41,073 nt of DNA from a virus. The notes below the pieces were generated by a model, which was not told the origin of the DNA, did not search any database, and saw only the letters and a program-made list of their open reading frames with translations. Each line of letters opens with the position of its first letter. Position 1 is the first letter of the stretch. The DNA is taken from positions 1 through 41,073 of IMG/VR virus record IMGVR_UViG_3300021371_000039, one strand, 5' to 3'. The translations under genes were made by a program, and so were the position numbers. This document shows positions 21,001 through 27,778 of this stretch, one piece after another.

Positions 21001-22042
21001 CCCCGGTGCTAAAGGTGATCGAGGACCTAAAGGAACAATAGGACCTAAAGGAACTGTAGGTGACCAAGGACCTAAAGGTGACCAAGGACCTAAAGGAGTA
21101 ATAGGACCTAAAGGAGTAATAGGACCTAAAGGAGTAATAGGACCTAAAGGAGTTGTTGGAGACCCCGGTGCTAAAGGTGACCAAGGACCTAAAGGAACAA
21201 TAGGACCTAAAGGTGTATTAGGACCTAAAGGACCTCAAGGAGACCCCGGTGCTAAAGGTGATCGAGGACCTAAAGGAGTATTAGGACCTAAAGGAACTCA
21301 AGGAGACCCCGGTGCTAAAGGTGATCGAGGACCTAAAGGTGTATTAGGACCTAAAGGAACAAGAGGACCTAAAGGAACTGTAGGTGACCAAGGACCTAAA
21401 GGAACAATAGGACCTAAAGGAACTCAAGGAGACCCCGGTGCTAAAGGTGATCGAGGACCTAAAGGAACAATAGGACCTAAAGGAACTGTAGGTGACCAAG
21501 GACCTAAAGGAACAATAGGACCTAAAGGAACTGTAGGTGACCAAGGACCTAAAGGAACTCGAGGACCTAAAGGAGTAATAGGACCTAAAGGAGTTGTAGG
21601 AGACCCTGGTCCTAAAGGTGACCAAGGACCTAAAGGAACTCAGGGACCTAAAGGAACAATAGGACCTAAAGGAACTGGCGGCGACGTAGGTATTAAAGGT
21701 GAACAGGGCTCCCCCGGTGCGGACGCTCCTTATGTAGTAATTGGTTTTGACTCTAATGTTGATACAAATACAGAAAGAACTACTGCTATTAAGAATTTTT
21801 CAGGTTTAAGCACGGTTTTAACAAATTCTATATATTGGGATGCAATAACAGGAATACCTTATCAAAATCAAAATTCCGCCGCTAGTAATCCTAATTTAAC
21901 TGCTCTTACGGGAAGCAGTGGTATTGTCAATATGGATAGTATTAAGCTAGAAACAGGAAACGAAAGGGTTGAGCTAACCTCTGGAGGAATGAAAATTTAT
22001 AACGGCGGCAGCCTTAGAGTAAAAATTGGAAACCTAGCGTAA
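12047..22042 (+). CDS. Giant central tail hub/fibre, lambda gpJ-like, with two collagen-like arms
   Basis: The 3331-aa protein has a good ribosome site (AAGGAAG, spacing 7). Residues about 10-850 match the J hub: [37 protein letters not shown] near 562, [34 protein letters not shown] near 641, and [19 protein letters not shown]. Residues about 988-1080 look like a fibronectin type III domain. Three related beta modules start near 1544, 2000 and 2241. Collagen-like arms span 2450-2827 and 2918-3226, separated by a 90-residue globular insert. The last 105 residues end in [19 protein letters not shown], like other J C-termini. Hub proteins of this family are trimeric, matching a triple helix. 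The C-terminal tip probably contacts the receptor. It is about three times the length of lambda gpJ (1132 aa). Lys in the arms is a likely target of the enzymes encoded just downstream. Confidence 0.93.
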   Translation: MFMTDFNFNNLPFFNGGGGGNGFSTSQRIQMVEALCEGPVWGLTEGSASVYFNNTRAIEPADAVFFENRDVSDINDSGQFQFQGEITFNGASDTGTLDANAPEDAIGEYNEASGCTLTVQIVELSGVTISNINYAGANNNNFQFMWTATLTSSDFNGSLGTAGFTNYNVFTTYLMDAAGNILLGTVTDNGDGTANLVYFSPTQTFENNQSLSVKFEVNVAVEEITTTSVTLLSSANPDAGTYRYSITKSNYGNFNQGLNPDLEEGKTANLNVQFVNGSAIQNIIQVWGGAGGGINVPVSSAPATTTLKQLQQSVASQEGLTLFSTGGYEESRSNADDGATSAVFITSSLFPAEQQDLIRQQGDVISFEIKYGRLQCINKEDGEEHNNTAIYAVDIAFEDTQGAGFGAYESVFGNVVHTASFGAALSWQHFVDIGEFRKQRNGFHDFKIRIARLTRHIDQAVEVTGADKSGEDADYQQGDSTSQVASIIATVKDNLYYPYTAVSGISFDSRQFNRIPKLSYDMRGKLVKVPTAYTPREYTADNIAVYADWWEGDFKDQLQFTDNPAWVFYDILTNKRYGLGEYIDPDLDIDIYSLYRVARYCDELVDDGNGGTEPRFRANLFLTKAEEAYKVLKDMATIFRGILFWMDGQLTPILDAPADPVYTFTKGNVIDGIFSYQTAGNRTKANQVIVTWNDPDLDYRPVPLIVEDRNDIVKSGRVNKLNAVAFGCTSEGQAIRYGRWKLWTAQNQTEVVAFKTALSAIYLRPGDIINVQDADRFGKVLSGRTSSSTNNTITLDREVQLVSGATYTLNTLVTEPAAYNIGSSITVSGVGTFEKGEKVTQAYVDTDESDTTAGRTLRDINTVERASNAWTASTGGELISLSWKPYTHVEEHTVSTTSGQSTDSLTISGTFTVNPPANTVWALRETLDNLETYDSTRQYRVLGIAQEEDNVFGVSAVEYYPEKYLAVEVDYELGQVPDNIFPGEPEGAPACQYLISREVDNTNARSRKVSLFWEPPQDFQYIDYYELKHNIPNVPSPITVGRGETSYEFTPLAEGKYRFSIRIVTNRGNRSPYVRTFHQTGLDNATDSNKIGEIYAGGSATSSSSIADLTTGGQRFQFEKSEITLAPPQALGRLSTNNPTNNSSISQGLQKLAGTAYVTTSTTTHAISAGSKTFTLSTSNSLYVEGMELKATSDANSNNYLVGVITSINGTALTINVTLANGSGSANDWTITRNGYGTEAWAWETTTDAAPKPLAYIMVDFNEFNDGAVDPLKLVSRRIDDSTGLYMFEDTAFDDPWTNISGTCTIDGTTSKVTGTNTLFTSQLEVGSFVRFQNGAGARVTFIRNNTEMYIDSVFPDATITSETTQKNRLNLKRSEDFLLGAVSYSSDGEISFDQFYTISDLAPQRQLVLDSDTAYLLYNDLDEADQQPPSLKVRGLAIGYEEPEFKFEWTSTDLNGTADTDFQAANYPTGAVSGGLKQEYEKTIFTEVSEAASDNIQYGDGTAITITGTVREKNDPDNVNKIRTGEWVIAKLRRQASGNLARVVKLTAEDYSIVYNADGESPSYQGSGDSDIDLTASTGSFTEPLYRFTIDGTVYEAVSGEEWSETSTAPFTPPSTVDSFGTDGGGTKLMEVEVAEKPSGWNQSAQTPAIANDDILATDSISILGIKTGGSGIFVSFSNETHAIGCDSDGEPLVGYDNAVSGSGTTIEVFVNGSNYTYTSGSVGSDQFGVAITDNADIIEGAITGNGTNIATVADHGFDELSEDQELLEYTITIGGVADGGGNLELTKFQTFAKSKGGTAGTSASLVYLYKASSTDPSSSTSGLDPTVVDLTTGQIDTTGGDTKFEEGDSGWYTTPNGPTTTATQPLWVVAATANGSGLTDEIASSEWSSAAQFSSEGPLNTAIVELFLTNNSATQPTLPDTDVTYTFATGAITGTPGNSWSSTASSLSQSTQYLWKTTAAAISQGTTYTIDADPTDWSTPVLIGFFGEGSAGEDAISVKLTSDDYSIVYDEEGTPTPTGTLTLTATAQNLTTPWFKFTGDGFTDDTVFASGNTKTYTIPATAFTTNTIRVGVSDGALVGTQQTELAFDTISIVGLSDGSSGISIINSNSAHTIPVDTGDTDGSTGVYTGSGTIIEVYRGNTQLTPVSTTPGTGEFRVSQVNDTDITADSSPTLDATNKQFIMGAASAMSAATASITYVIQAEGTDVTQTFTSTQTFSKSFEGVEGPKGEPGAGGADAAAVKLTSPDYSIVYTDGTPDPSGTLTLTATAQNVDTPFFKFTGDGFTDDTVFSSTATKAYTIPSSPFTNNQIRVGVSDGDQSELAFDTISIIGIDAKAGITIVNTNSAHTVPTDADGNNPNFTGSGTTIEVYRGGNPLTPVTGTPGTDEFSVSTTTSNVTAATPTISGDSLVFGPITALTADTGFIDFSINVENINTDVESFQTFSKSKEGAKGSIGEKGGPGPKGDPGPKGGDGDPGPKGEPGGPGDKGEKGPDGDPGAKGDPGDKGDPGDKGPKGDRGPKGDQGPKGDQGAKGSPGAKGPKGDDGPKGDQGPKGDQGAKGTVGDDGPKGDQGPKGDQGAKGTVGDDGPKGDQGPKGSQGAKGIVGDDGPKGDQGPKGDQGAKGIVGDDGAKGDAGDKGGQGAKGIVGDDGAKGDAGDKGGSGDKGIVGDDGPKGDAGEKGDAGAKGIVGDDGPKGDQGPKGAQGPKGTQGPKGTVGPKGIVGDDGPKGDPGAKGDRGPKGTIGPKGVVGDPGAKGQPGAKGDAGAKGIVGDDGPKGEQGTKGTQGPKGTIGPKGTGGDPGPKGSAGPKGDTGPKGSSGVKGSPGDAVFIIYYDGTLNDNLNGNATVDRDNPPLAPDMNGGSSSVSSGFRITQANGTVTNWYTEAVAISDYYFIATAVAPTISQAPRAEWTVSGYLQGEKGEQGPKGVVGDPGAKGDPGAKGDRGPKGTIGPKGTVGDQGPKGDQGPKGTIGPKGVLGPKGPQGDPGAKGDRGPKGTIGPKGTVGDQGPKGDQGPKGVIGPKGVIGPKGVIGPKGVVGDPGAKGDQGPKGTIGPKGVLGPKGPQGDPGAKGDRGPKGVLGPKGTQGDPGAKGDRGPKGVLGPKGTRGPKGTVGDQGPKGTIGPKGTQGDPGAKGDRGPKGTIGPKGTVGDQGPKGTIGPKGTVGDQGPKGTRGPKGVIGPKGVVGDPGPKGDQGPKGTQGPKGTIGPKGTGGDVGIKGEQGSPGADAPYVVIGFDSNVDTNTERTTAIKNFSGLSTVLTNSIYWDAITGIPYQNQNSAASNPNLTALTGSSGIVNMDSIKLETGNERVELTSGGMKIYNGGSLRVKIGNLA
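16679..19393 (+). repeat. Three diverged copies of a beta-rich module inside the J-like protein
   Basis: The modules start near residues 1544, 2000 and 2241 with VKLT-(A/S)-x-DYSIVY and run through FDTISI-x-G, (S/T)AHT-(I/V)-P and (T/G)GSGT-x-IEVY to a terminal FQTF-(A/S)-KS-x-(G/E)-G. Copies 2 and 3 are close, sharing a 12-residue [17 protein letters not shown] core pattern, and copy 1 is longer and more diverged. Copy 2 ends in a short collagen-like stub ([10 protein letters not shown]) and copy 3 leads straight into the first collagen arm. This suggests module-plus-collagen units have been duplicated as a set. Confidence 0.75.
19394..20527 (+). repeat. Collagen-like arm 1 of the J-like protein (126 Gly-X-Y triplets)
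   Basis: Residues 2450-2827 are an unbroken run of 126 Gly-X-Y triplets. By hand count 57 triplets have Lys at Y and none has Lys at X. Pro is common at X (GPK) but at Y occurs in only about 14. The DNA is a 9-bp periodic repeat with longer units, for example a 63-bp tandem unit (seven triplets, [24 protein letters not shown]) between about 19690 and 19940. Many triplets are GDD, GDQ or GDK, so the arm has alternating charges that can stabilise a triple helix without hydroxyproline. Confidence 0.95.
20798..21724 (+). repeat. Collagen-like arm 2 of the J-like protein (103 Gly-X-Y triplets)
   Basis: Residues 2918-3226 are 103 uninterrupted triplets, of which 44 by hand count carry Lys at Y and none at X. 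The commonest pattern is a hexapeptide, G-P-K-G-(T/V)-(I/V/L). At DNA level the unit GGACCTAAAGGA recurs throughout, and a stretch of about 100 bases starting at 20855 is repeated exactly 144 bases later at 20999. The near-identity of codons, unlike arm 1, points to recent expansion by slippage or unequal recombination. Confidence 0.95.
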
Positions 22043-22050
22043 AAATAGTT

Positions 22051-22086
22051 CTTGACATTATATCTTAATTTAAGTATAATGTCAAG
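22051..22086 (+). promoter_or_regulatory. Palindromic perfect sigma70 promoter for the modification cassette
   Basis: TTGACA at 22052-22057 and TATAAT at 22075-22080 with a 17-base spacer match the consensus exactly. The whole element is an inverted repeat: CTTGACATTATA (22051-22062) and TATAATGTCAAG (22075-22086) are perfect reverse complements around a 12-base AT-rich centre. The - strand therefore also reads TTGACA-N17-TATAAT. Rightward transcription should begin near 22087, leaving about 30 bases with an AAGGA site (22103-22107) before ATG 22118. The dyad could also bind a dimeric regulator or form a hairpin in the J transcript. Confidence 0.85.
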
Positions 22087-22117
22087 CTATACCCCTCTTT
22101 TTAAGGATTATACCTAA

Positions 22118-24004
22118 ATGAAATCTTTTTTTATTAATTTAGATAGATGCAGCACAAAAAAAGACTTAATGCAATATCAATTTCCTGAAGCAGAGCGAAT
22201 TGTTGCCCTAGACGGAAAAACTCTTTCTCCAGAAAGTATTATCCCCTATCACGTTGATAGGTATTGGAGAGACCCTAGTTGGAATAGGCGCTTTACTAAA
22301 GGAGAAGTAGGCTGTATTTTATCTCATATAGTTTGTTGGAAAAAGTGTTTAGAGTTAAACGAACCTATATTAATTCTAGAAGACGATGTAGAAGTAGTAG
22401 ATCCTGATTATTTAAATAAAGCCTCTGCTTATATAAAAGATTTTGATTTTTTATACTTGGCTCGAAGACCTGTTGAGGGGTCTCCTACCCCTATAAACAA
22501 GGATTTAGTCATTCCAGAATTTTGTTACTGGTGTTGTGCTTATGTTATAACCCCTAAAGTAGCAAAAATTTTAATAGAATATTTTAATACCCACCCACTA
22601 ATACCCACCGATGAAATAGTTCCCGCTATACTAGGAGTTCATAGATGGGAGTATATGAATGCGAATCATTCACTCAAAGTTGCAGCTTTTAAAAATAATC
22701 TTATACAGCCCGTTAAAGGGGCTTACGAAAACAGCGAGACAGAAAGTATTGAAGATATATGGGAAGATTTTAATTTCCATATATTAACTGTAGCTACAGA
22801 CCCAAGCAAAGCACATTTATTATTAAACAAAAATGATAATATAATAAATTTAGGGGAAGGGGTAGAATGGAAAGGCGGAAATATGGCCAAAGGCCCTGGT
22901 GGGGGTCAAAAAATTAATTTAGTAAAAAGTTTCTTAGAAACCTTAAACGATAATGATATTGTAATGTTTGTAGATGGCTATGATACTTTTATAAATAGTT
23001 CTTATGATGAAATACTAAATAGGTATTTTAATTTTAAAAAAGAAATTGTTTTTTCGGCGGAAAAAACTTGCTGGCCAGATAAAAGTATTTCTGAGCTATT
23101 CCCCGAAACTGGAGGATATAAATTTTTAAACAGCGGAACTTACATAGGAACTGTAAAGTACTTAAAAGAACTTTTTGCTCCAGAAATACAAGACCATGAA
23201 GATGACCAATTGTATGCGCAAAAAAGATACTTAAATAACTTAGATTGGGTATCTTTAGACTACGAGAGCTATATATTTCTATGCCTGTCAGGACTAGAAG
23301 AAAATACTTCAATTACAAAAAATAATTGGATAGTAAATACAGAGACTAATTGCACAACTTGCGTTGTTCATGGAAATGGGGGAGAATACACTAAAAGAGC
23401 TCTTGATAATTTATATGCTCTTAGTTCCACAAAAAATATAAAATATAGTGATTATGTTATGAGATCTATATCCCCCGATATGATAGTTATAGAAAATTTA
23501 TTTTCACGAGACTGGTGTGATAAAGTTATAGAAGAAACTAACAGATTTCCCTTTAAGCCTTTAGATACGGACTCATACCCCGCACAAGAAGTAAGACTAG
23601 ATCAAATTGATAAACTTTTATTAAACGAGTATATTCAAAAATACTATAATGTTATTGTCCCTATTTGTCAAAATTACTGGCCTAAACTAACTATGTATAA
23701 TATAAGAGACTTATTTACAATAAAATATACTTTAAATACTCAAAAGTCTTTAAGGCTACATAACGATATGTCATTAGTCACAGGAAGTATGAAATTAAAC
23801 GATAACTATGAAGGCGGCGTTTTAAATTTTCCCAGACAAGAAGTAAGTAACTTAGACTTAAAAGTAGGTGATATGTTATTGTGGCCGGGACAAGTAACAC
23901 ACCCCCACGAATCTTTAGATTTAATTTCAGGAGACAAGTATAGTCTGACAATGTGGACCGAAAGACTAAATAGCGGAGACAGCTATGGGGACTATACATT
24001 GTGA
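22118..24004 (+). CDS. Collagen-modification fusion: GT25 + PLOD-like glycosyltransferase + Fe(II)/2OG hydroxylase
   Basis: The 628-aa protein has three apparent domains. Residues 1-205 look like a GT25 glycosyltransferase (FFINLDR, KGEVGCILSH 61-70, ILILEDD with E88-D89-D90), the family of collagen galactosyltransferase COLGALT1. Residues 218-440 resemble the glucosyltransferase domain of lysyl hydroxylase LH3/PLOD: GPGGGQKINLVK, VDGYD (D286, D289), FSAEK, LNSGTYIG, EDDQLY (D362, D363) and VVHGNGG (H418). D286, D289 and H418 fit the metal site of LH3. Residues 455-615 are a Fe(II)/2-oxoglutarate hydroxylase with H548-x-D550, YEGGVLNFPRQE, WPGQVTHPHESL (H597) and K607, ten residues after the distal His. 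Arg takes this place in PLOD and Lys in prolyl 4-hydroxylase. The likely substrate is Lys in the collagen arms of the J-like protein encoded just upstream. Both domain identity and intact ligands are seen, and the substrate is inferred. Confidence 0.82.
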   Translation: MKSFFINLDRCSTKKDLMQYQFPEAERIVALDGKTLSPESIIPYHVDRYWRDPSWNRRFTKGEVGCILSHIVCWKKCLELNEPILILEDDVEVVDPDYLNKASAYIKDFDFLYLARRPVEGSPTPINKDLVIPEFCYWCCAYVITPKVAKILIEYFNTHPLIPTDEIVPAILGVHRWEYMNANHSLKVAAFKNNLIQPVKGAYENSETESIEDIWEDFNFHILTVATDPSKAHLLLNKNDNIINLGEGVEWKGGNMAKGPGGGQKINLVKSFLETLNDNDIVMFVDGYDTFINSSYDEILNRYFNFKKEIVFSAEKTCWPDKSISELFPETGGYKFLNSGTYIGTVKYLKELFAPEIQDHEDDQLYAQKRYLNNLDWVSLDYESYIFLCLSGLEENTSITKNNWIVNTETNCTTCVVHGNGGEYTKRALDNLYALSSTKNIKYSDYVMRSISPDMIVIENLFSRDWCDKVIEETNRFPFKPLDTDSYPAQEVRLDQIDKLLLNEYIQKYYNVIVPICQNYWPKLTMYNIRDLFTIKYTLNTQKSLRLHNDMSLVTGSMKLNDNYEGGVLNFPRQEVSNLDLKVGDMLLWPGQVTHPHESLDLISGDKYSLTMWTERLNSGDSYGDYTL

Positions 24005-24582
24005 TAATAATTGACAATTTTATAAAAGATCAAAACCTTTTAAACAAATTTGAAGACGCTAATATGACTTGGCCTAGTCCATATACTTGGGCCCCTTTTG
24101 GGTCTACTTATGACTCCATAAATCCTTACCTCCAGCTAATAAACTACATATGGATAGAGAACTCTCCGCTTCCTACCCTGAATAAAGAAGATATAGAGGG
24201 GTTTGAGTATTGGACAGGTAGTTACGTTGCGGGGGATAGAAGAGAAGTAGAGCAGGGAGGCGAATTTTATCATCTTAATAAACATTTTGATAAAGATGAA
24301 TCTCTGTTTCATAGAACTGGACAAGTAAGCTGTCCTATGGTAGGCACAATTTTTTATCCTTGCCGTGAAAACGATGAAGTAGTTGGCGGAAACTTGAAAA
24401 TTTGGGAAACTAAAAACTTTGTAGCAAACCCTGTTATATACGATCTAATAAGACCTAAATTTAATAGACTAATAATATTTGATGCTTCTCAGATGCATGC
24501 CGTTACAATGGTAAAACAAGGCAGTAGAAAAGCAGTTGCAATAAATCTTTGGAACACTAAACCGGAAACTTTTTATGAGTAA
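24001..24582 (+). CDS. Second Fe(II)/2-oxoglutarate-dependent oxygenase (P4H-like)
   Basis: The 193-aa protein starts at GTG 24001, overlapping the stop of the fusion enzyme (GTGA), so they are probably co-translated. It begins IIIDNFI, a usual N-terminus of single-domain prolyl-hydroxylase-type oxygenases. The iron ligands are H95-x-D97 (NKHFDKDE) and H166 (DASQMHAVTM), with R176 ten residues later to bind 2-oxoglutarate. A GGNLKIWE segment between them matches the usual GG-x-L strand. The substrate cannot be read from sequence. Context suggests a second hydroxylation on the same collagen-like fibre, perhaps Pro or a different Lys context. Unlike its neighbour it uses Arg rather than Lys as the presumed co-substrate anchor. 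Confidence 0.8.
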   Translation: MIIIDNFIKDQNLLNKFEDANMTWPSPYTWAPFGSTYDSINPYLQLINYIWIENSPLPTLNKEDIEGFEYWTGSYVAGDRREVEQGGEFYHLNKHFDKDESLFHRTGQVSCPMVGTIFYPCRENDEVVGGNLKIWETKNFVANPVIYDLIRPKFNRLIIFDASQMHAVTMVKQGSRKAVAINLWNTKPETFYE

Positions 24583-25228
24583 TGTATTTGTAAATAATTC
24601 AATTAACTTTTGGGCAACTGGGGGTTGTGGCTCTAGAGGGGGTTACTCATTTATTGCCAACGCACTAGACGAAGTGCCAAGAACATATCACTCTCGGGCG
24701 GAGCCTGTGACCTATACTATGGGACAATTTGAGCACTCACAATATGTGCCTCCAGAGTTTTCGCACTTTGATATAGTATGCTGTATACGAAATCCATATA
24801 CTAGAATGATATCTGGATGGTTAAACGTAGTCAAGGATGGTCGATCAGACCTCGATAGTTTTGATGATTATGTATTTAATAGCCATTATACAAAGTATGC
24901 GGATTCGGACTCTCACTACTTTAAGTTTAAAACCGGGTATCTGCCTACATACGTTATTAGAATGGAGAATCAAGTTGAAGATTTTTTAAAAATTCCTCAA
25001 TTACAGCAGGCAAAAGAAACAAACCCCGATAGGTGGGAGCAACTTGAAATTAGACACTATAAAGACGGTAACTGGACGGGTAAAAACGAAAATATTTTAG
25101 ATAAATACGATTCAAATGGCCACCAAATAACTAACATATATTTTAGCGAAGAAACTGCAAATTATGTATACGAGCAAGAAAAAATAATATTTGATATGGG
25201 CGAATATAATAAGGATAGCTGGAAATAG
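24575..25228 (+). CDS. Sulfotransferase-like protein
   Basis: The 217-aa protein overlaps the preceding gene by 8 bases. Two features resemble the PAPS-dependent sulfotransferase family: a glycine-rich loop after the first strand (FWATGGCGSRGGYS, residues 12-25), in the place of the 5'-phosphosulfate loop, and IRNPYTRMISGW (residues 71-82), a good match to the 3'-phosphate-binding R-(D/N)-P-x-x-R-x-x-S motif. A later YVIRMENQVEDFLKI segment also fits the family. It would transfer sulfate from PAPS to a hydroxyl or sugar. As the third gene of the cassette it may sulfate hydroxylated or glycosylated residues of the collagen arms. The first loop lacks the usual Pro-Lys-(S/T) form, so the family call is only moderately sure. 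Confidence 0.6.
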   Translation: MSNVFVNNSINFWATGGCGSRGGYSFIANALDEVPRTYHSRAEPVTYTMGQFEHSQYVPPEFSHFDIVCCIRNPYTRMISGWLNVVKDGRSDLDSFDDYVFNSHYTKYADSDSHYFKFKTGYLPTYVIRMENQVEDFLKIPQLQQAKETNPDRWEQLEIRHYKDGNWTGKNENILDKYDSNGHQITNIYFSEETANYVYEQEKIIFDMGEYNKDSWK

Positions 25229-25259
25229 ATTCTGAAATATAACCTTCAAAAAATATATC

Positions 25260-25288
25260 TTGACATAGCATCTCCCATAGGCTATAAT
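25260..25288 (+). promoter_or_regulatory. Perfect sigma70 promoter for the distal fibre unit
   Basis: TTGACA at 25260-25265, a 17-base spacer and TATAAT at 25283-25288 match consensus exactly. Transcription should start near 25295, leaving a leader of about 56 bases that contains a small inverted repeat (AAAGTT-CAA-AACTTT) before ATG 25351. It lies in the 122-base gap after the sulfotransferase-like gene and would drive the distal tail genes. Confidence 0.88.
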
Positions 25289-25350
25289 TCTTTAAAATAG
25301 CACTAAAAGTTCAAAACTTTGTTTGGGCAAGTTTACGTATAGAGCCTTCT

Positions 25351-25707
25351 ATGTCATTTACCGCAAAAGACCTCAATCCTCTAGTGAGAGGAGATGATTG
25401 GACAATCAAACTTTCCGTGACTCAAGACAACTCTGTAGTTGACATTACAGGGTATACCTATTACTTTACCCTAAAATCTGATATAGATGCAGCAGATCCC
25501 GGTGATCTTCAAGTTACCGCAACTTCTTCCGGAGTTGATGCTGCTGCAGGAATAGTGTTTATAAACGCAACAGATACTCAGACAAATACTTTAGAGCCAA
25601 AAACATATAATTACGATGTTCAACAAATTGATGACACAGGGAATGTACAAACCCTGCTTATTGGTAAGGTAAAGGTCGTAAAAGACGTTACTAGAACCAT
25701 ATCCTAG
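25351..25707 (+). CDS. Small BppU-N-like / immunoglobulin-like tail protein
   Basis: The 118-aa beta-rich protein contains PLVRGDDWTIKLSVTQDN, DITGYTYYFTLKSDID and TYNYDVQQID...TLLIGKVKVVKDVT. The RGD-x-W and YYFTLKSD pattern recalls the N-terminal domain of upper baseplate proteins of Gram-positive phages. Residues 1-115 are clearly paralogous to the first part of the protein encoded at 33549 (RGDTWFFEITI, YWLTLKSDID, TYNYDFQEV, TLLIGKLKVVKDVT). It is probably a structural adaptor of the distal tail or fibre. It is the first gene after the third promoter. The ribosome site is weak (only GAG near 25343). Confidence 0.55.
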   Translation: MSFTAKDLNPLVRGDDWTIKLSVTQDNSVVDITGYTYYFTLKSDIDAADPGDLQVTATSSGVDAAAGIVFINATDTQTNTLEPKTYNYDVQQIDDTGNVQTLLIGKVKVVKDVTRTIS

Positions 25708-25749
25708 GCTATCTAGCCACGAGCGCCGCAAGGCTATTGAGAAACTAAA

Positions 25750-27579
25750 ATGGCACGAATTAGTGATCCAGATAAGTTAAGTCGGTCGACTAACGCAAGT
25801 AACGCTACCCCCGACGGTAATGTTCACTTTAATTTGACTAACAAAACTATTGAACTAATTGACGATTCCTTATGGACAGATGTGGCGAACGAGCTTGAAG
25901 ATGCTGGCTCCGTATCTGGTTCAGAGGGCGGAGTTGATTTACAAACTCTCTACTCTTTTCTAAAAGAGCAATGGAAAGTAGAAACAGATTTAATTAAGTA
26001 TCCATTCCCGATGGTAGCAATTACTTCGGAGCAGTTCGAATTTATCGAAGGCTGGAGGCTTACTAACTCAGGCGACTCACCTCTCAACGATTCAATTCCG
26101 TTGATTCGAAATGGTGGCTGGTCCGAGATTGCTTCAGGCGCTACAACTCCGAATCGAACGTATATGGGCGTTGTAACTCTAGGTAATATTGAGAATAATC
26201 ACCGTGTATATTATCAGTTTAACTCAGAAACTAAAGTTGATTTTACATACGACGGTCCTGTAAATGAGCCTGTTCTTATTTTCGAAAATGCTGGAGACGA
26301 CTTCACTCAGGATGCCGATACTTTCGCAGTATTTATTCGTTCTGCTCCAGAAACAATTCTTTCAGTAATTACAGGATTTACTTACGGAAAGTCTACAAAA
26401 TCAGATATTGGTGTAAGTGCTCTTACAAACCAAGTATTCCGATTCCCGCTCTCTGAAGCGGTTGACCCAGATATTACTTTGCTCGATACTTCTATTAATA
26501 GTGGAGGTTCTGGTCTTCCGAATACTGCTCCTTACAGCGATATGGCGATTGACTACTACGCGACAGCTCAGTCTGTGGCTGTAGGTGCTTCAAGCTTTAA
26601 CTTTGGTGTAATTATCGACGCAAACGATGATGATAGTGGTGCCAATCCAACGAAGTCTCAGATTTATTCTTTTGTTCAGTATATGCTTCGTCAGTCTGTT
26701 GATATTTCGGGCGCTACTGGAACTGACAGTGGGACATACATTGGAAACACCGCCGATGTTCTATTGCGTTTTGTAGGTCCAGATCTAAAAACAATCGCAC
26801 AAACCTCTACAGGTGCGCCTGCAGGAGGCACTGGTGTAGCAATCGAAGACTTTAATGCGAATGACATTAACGATGTTCAGTTTGTAGATAATACAGGCAC
26901 TGAGCGAGCATTCCCCTTCAAGTCTACAATTACACTTCAGTTTAATGATAACCTTATCAACGACGCAAATGCAGAATTCTTCCTCTTCTACGATGATTTG
27001 GGAAGCGGTAATGAGTTCGGAAGTGGAAATGCGATTCTAGTTACTGCAGATACCGGAGGCGAGCTAGCCGCAGGAAATGTGGAAGGTTTTGTTCACCAAG
27101 GTGCCCCAGGTCTTGCTTCAGGAAACACAAGTGGAACAGGAGCTTCTGTAGCTTCTGCAGGTGCGACTGTTCTTACTGGTGTTAGTGGCTACACTATTGA
27201 TGACTTAATTGGCAAGGTTCTTCGTGTAACTGCTCCAGCACCTCTTGTAGGTAGCTACTTTATTACAGATAATGATGCTACTACAATTACAATTGATTCA
27301 GATGATCCATTCGAAGAAGCTGCATCCGCTTCTGTAGCCTACAGTATTGTGGGCAAGAGCGATGGTACATTGAATTTTGTTTATGATTACGATGGTGAAA
27401 CAGAGGGTGGAGCCAAAACAGCAGGAACCGATGCTGATGTAGTATTTGTTTGTGTAGGCTTGAACAAAGCACAGTATGTAAATACTACTATTACAAACGG
27501 AATTGAAGAAGTTGCTTCGAAAACGTTGACAATTACTTCAGCTCTCGAAAGAAACTACAGCGATCCTATCAACTCTTAA
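25750..27579 (+). CDS. Distal tail structural protein, function unknown
   Basis: The 609-aa protein is acidic and rich in Asp, Asn, Thr and Gly, with regular beta-strand spacing and no Cys-rich or catalytic motif. It begins MARISDPDKLSRSTNASN, followed by a short helix with SLWTDVANELED and a linker to QTLYSFLKEQWKVETDLIKYPFPM. A later segment (about residues 450-530) has Gly/Ser-rich repeats. The gene lies between tail genes and ends at a strong terminator, so a virion role is likely. I do not recognise a named family. It could be a tail sleeve, baseplate or fibre protein. Confidence 0.6.
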   Translation: MARISDPDKLSRSTNASNATPDGNVHFNLTNKTIELIDDSLWTDVANELEDAGSVSGSEGGVDLQTLYSFLKEQWKVETDLIKYPFPMVAITSEQFEFIEGWRLTNSGDSPLNDSIPLIRNGGWSEIASGATTPNRTYMGVVTLGNIENNHRVYYQFNSETKVDFTYDGPVNEPVLIFENAGDDFTQDADTFAVFIRSAPETILSVITGFTYGKSTKSDIGVSALTNQVFRFPLSEAVDPDITLLDTSINSGGSGLPNTAPYSDMAIDYYATAQSVAVGASSFNFGVIIDANDDDSGANPTKSQIYSFVQYMLRQSVDISGATGTDSGTYIGNTADVLLRFVGPDLKTIAQTSTGAPAGGTGVAIEDFNANDINDVQFVDNTGTERAFPFKSTITLQFNDNLINDANAEFFLFYDDLGSGNEFGSGNAILVTADTGGELAAGNVEGFVHQGAPGLASGNTSGTGASVASAGATVLTGVSGYTIDDLIGKVLRVTAPAPLVGSYFITDNDATTITIDSDDPFEEAASASVAYSIVGKSDGTLNFVYDYDGETEGGAKTAGTDADVVFVCVGLNKAQYVNTTITNGIEEVASKTLTITSALERNYSDPINS

Positions 27580-27587
27580 TAACTTAT

Positions 27588-27612
27588 GCGGGGTTCGCCC
27601 CGCTTTACTTTT
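27588..27612 (+). terminator. Rho-independent terminator with TTCG loop
   Basis: The stem GCGGGG (27588-27593), loop TTCG and stem CCCCGC (27598-27603) precede TTTACTTTT. It begins 9 bases after the stop of the 609-aa structural protein gene. The T run is interrupted by A-C, so termination may be partial, letting downstream fibre genes be made at lower level. Confidence 0.8.
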
Positions 27613-27621
27613 GGTATAACA

Positions 27622-27774
27622 ATGGAAGATTTAAAAGAATCAATAGAATTTTTTGACAAGTTTGTCAACGCGGCGCTAAGAGGCGAAGCAACGGATTTCG
27701 AAGCCCTAGAGGTAGTAAAGTATTACAGCGTAGTCAAGCAAGAACTCGCTAAACTTCTAGTCGAAAAGGAGTAA
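27622..27774 (+). CDS. Small acidic helical protein (50 aa), function unknown
   Basis: The open frame can be extended to ATG 27586, but that start lies in the terminator stem and would encode a Arg/Pro-rich stub, so ATG 27622 is preferred. The 50 residues (MEDLKESIEFFDKFVNAALR...LAKLLVEKE) are predicted almost wholly helical and acidic. The 3' end carries the AAGGAG ribosome site (27766-27771) of the next gene, so the two are linked. It could be an assembly helper or a small virion component, and no family is recognised. Confidence 0.6.
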   Translation: MEDLKESIEFFDKFVNAALRGEATDFEALEVVKYYSVVKQELAKLLVEKE

Positions 27775-27778
27775 TTAA

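Noticed and set aside
19690-21670. Possible CRISPR array, given regularly spaced near-identical DNA repeats
   Set aside because: The repeats are contiguous, in frame, and encode Gly-X-Y triplets. There are no unique spacers of uniform length and no cas genes.
22118-22760. GT25 domain as an LPS-modifying enzyme (lex/lpt-like) rather than collagen-related
   Set aside because: Not excluded, because bacterial GT25 proteins often modify LPS. The fusion to a PLOD-like GT and a hydroxylase beside a collagen gene makes the collagen role more likely.
27586-27621. Upstream ATG for the small gene before 27774
   Set aside because: It lies within the terminator hairpin and adds a non-helical stub. ATG 27622 is more plausible.
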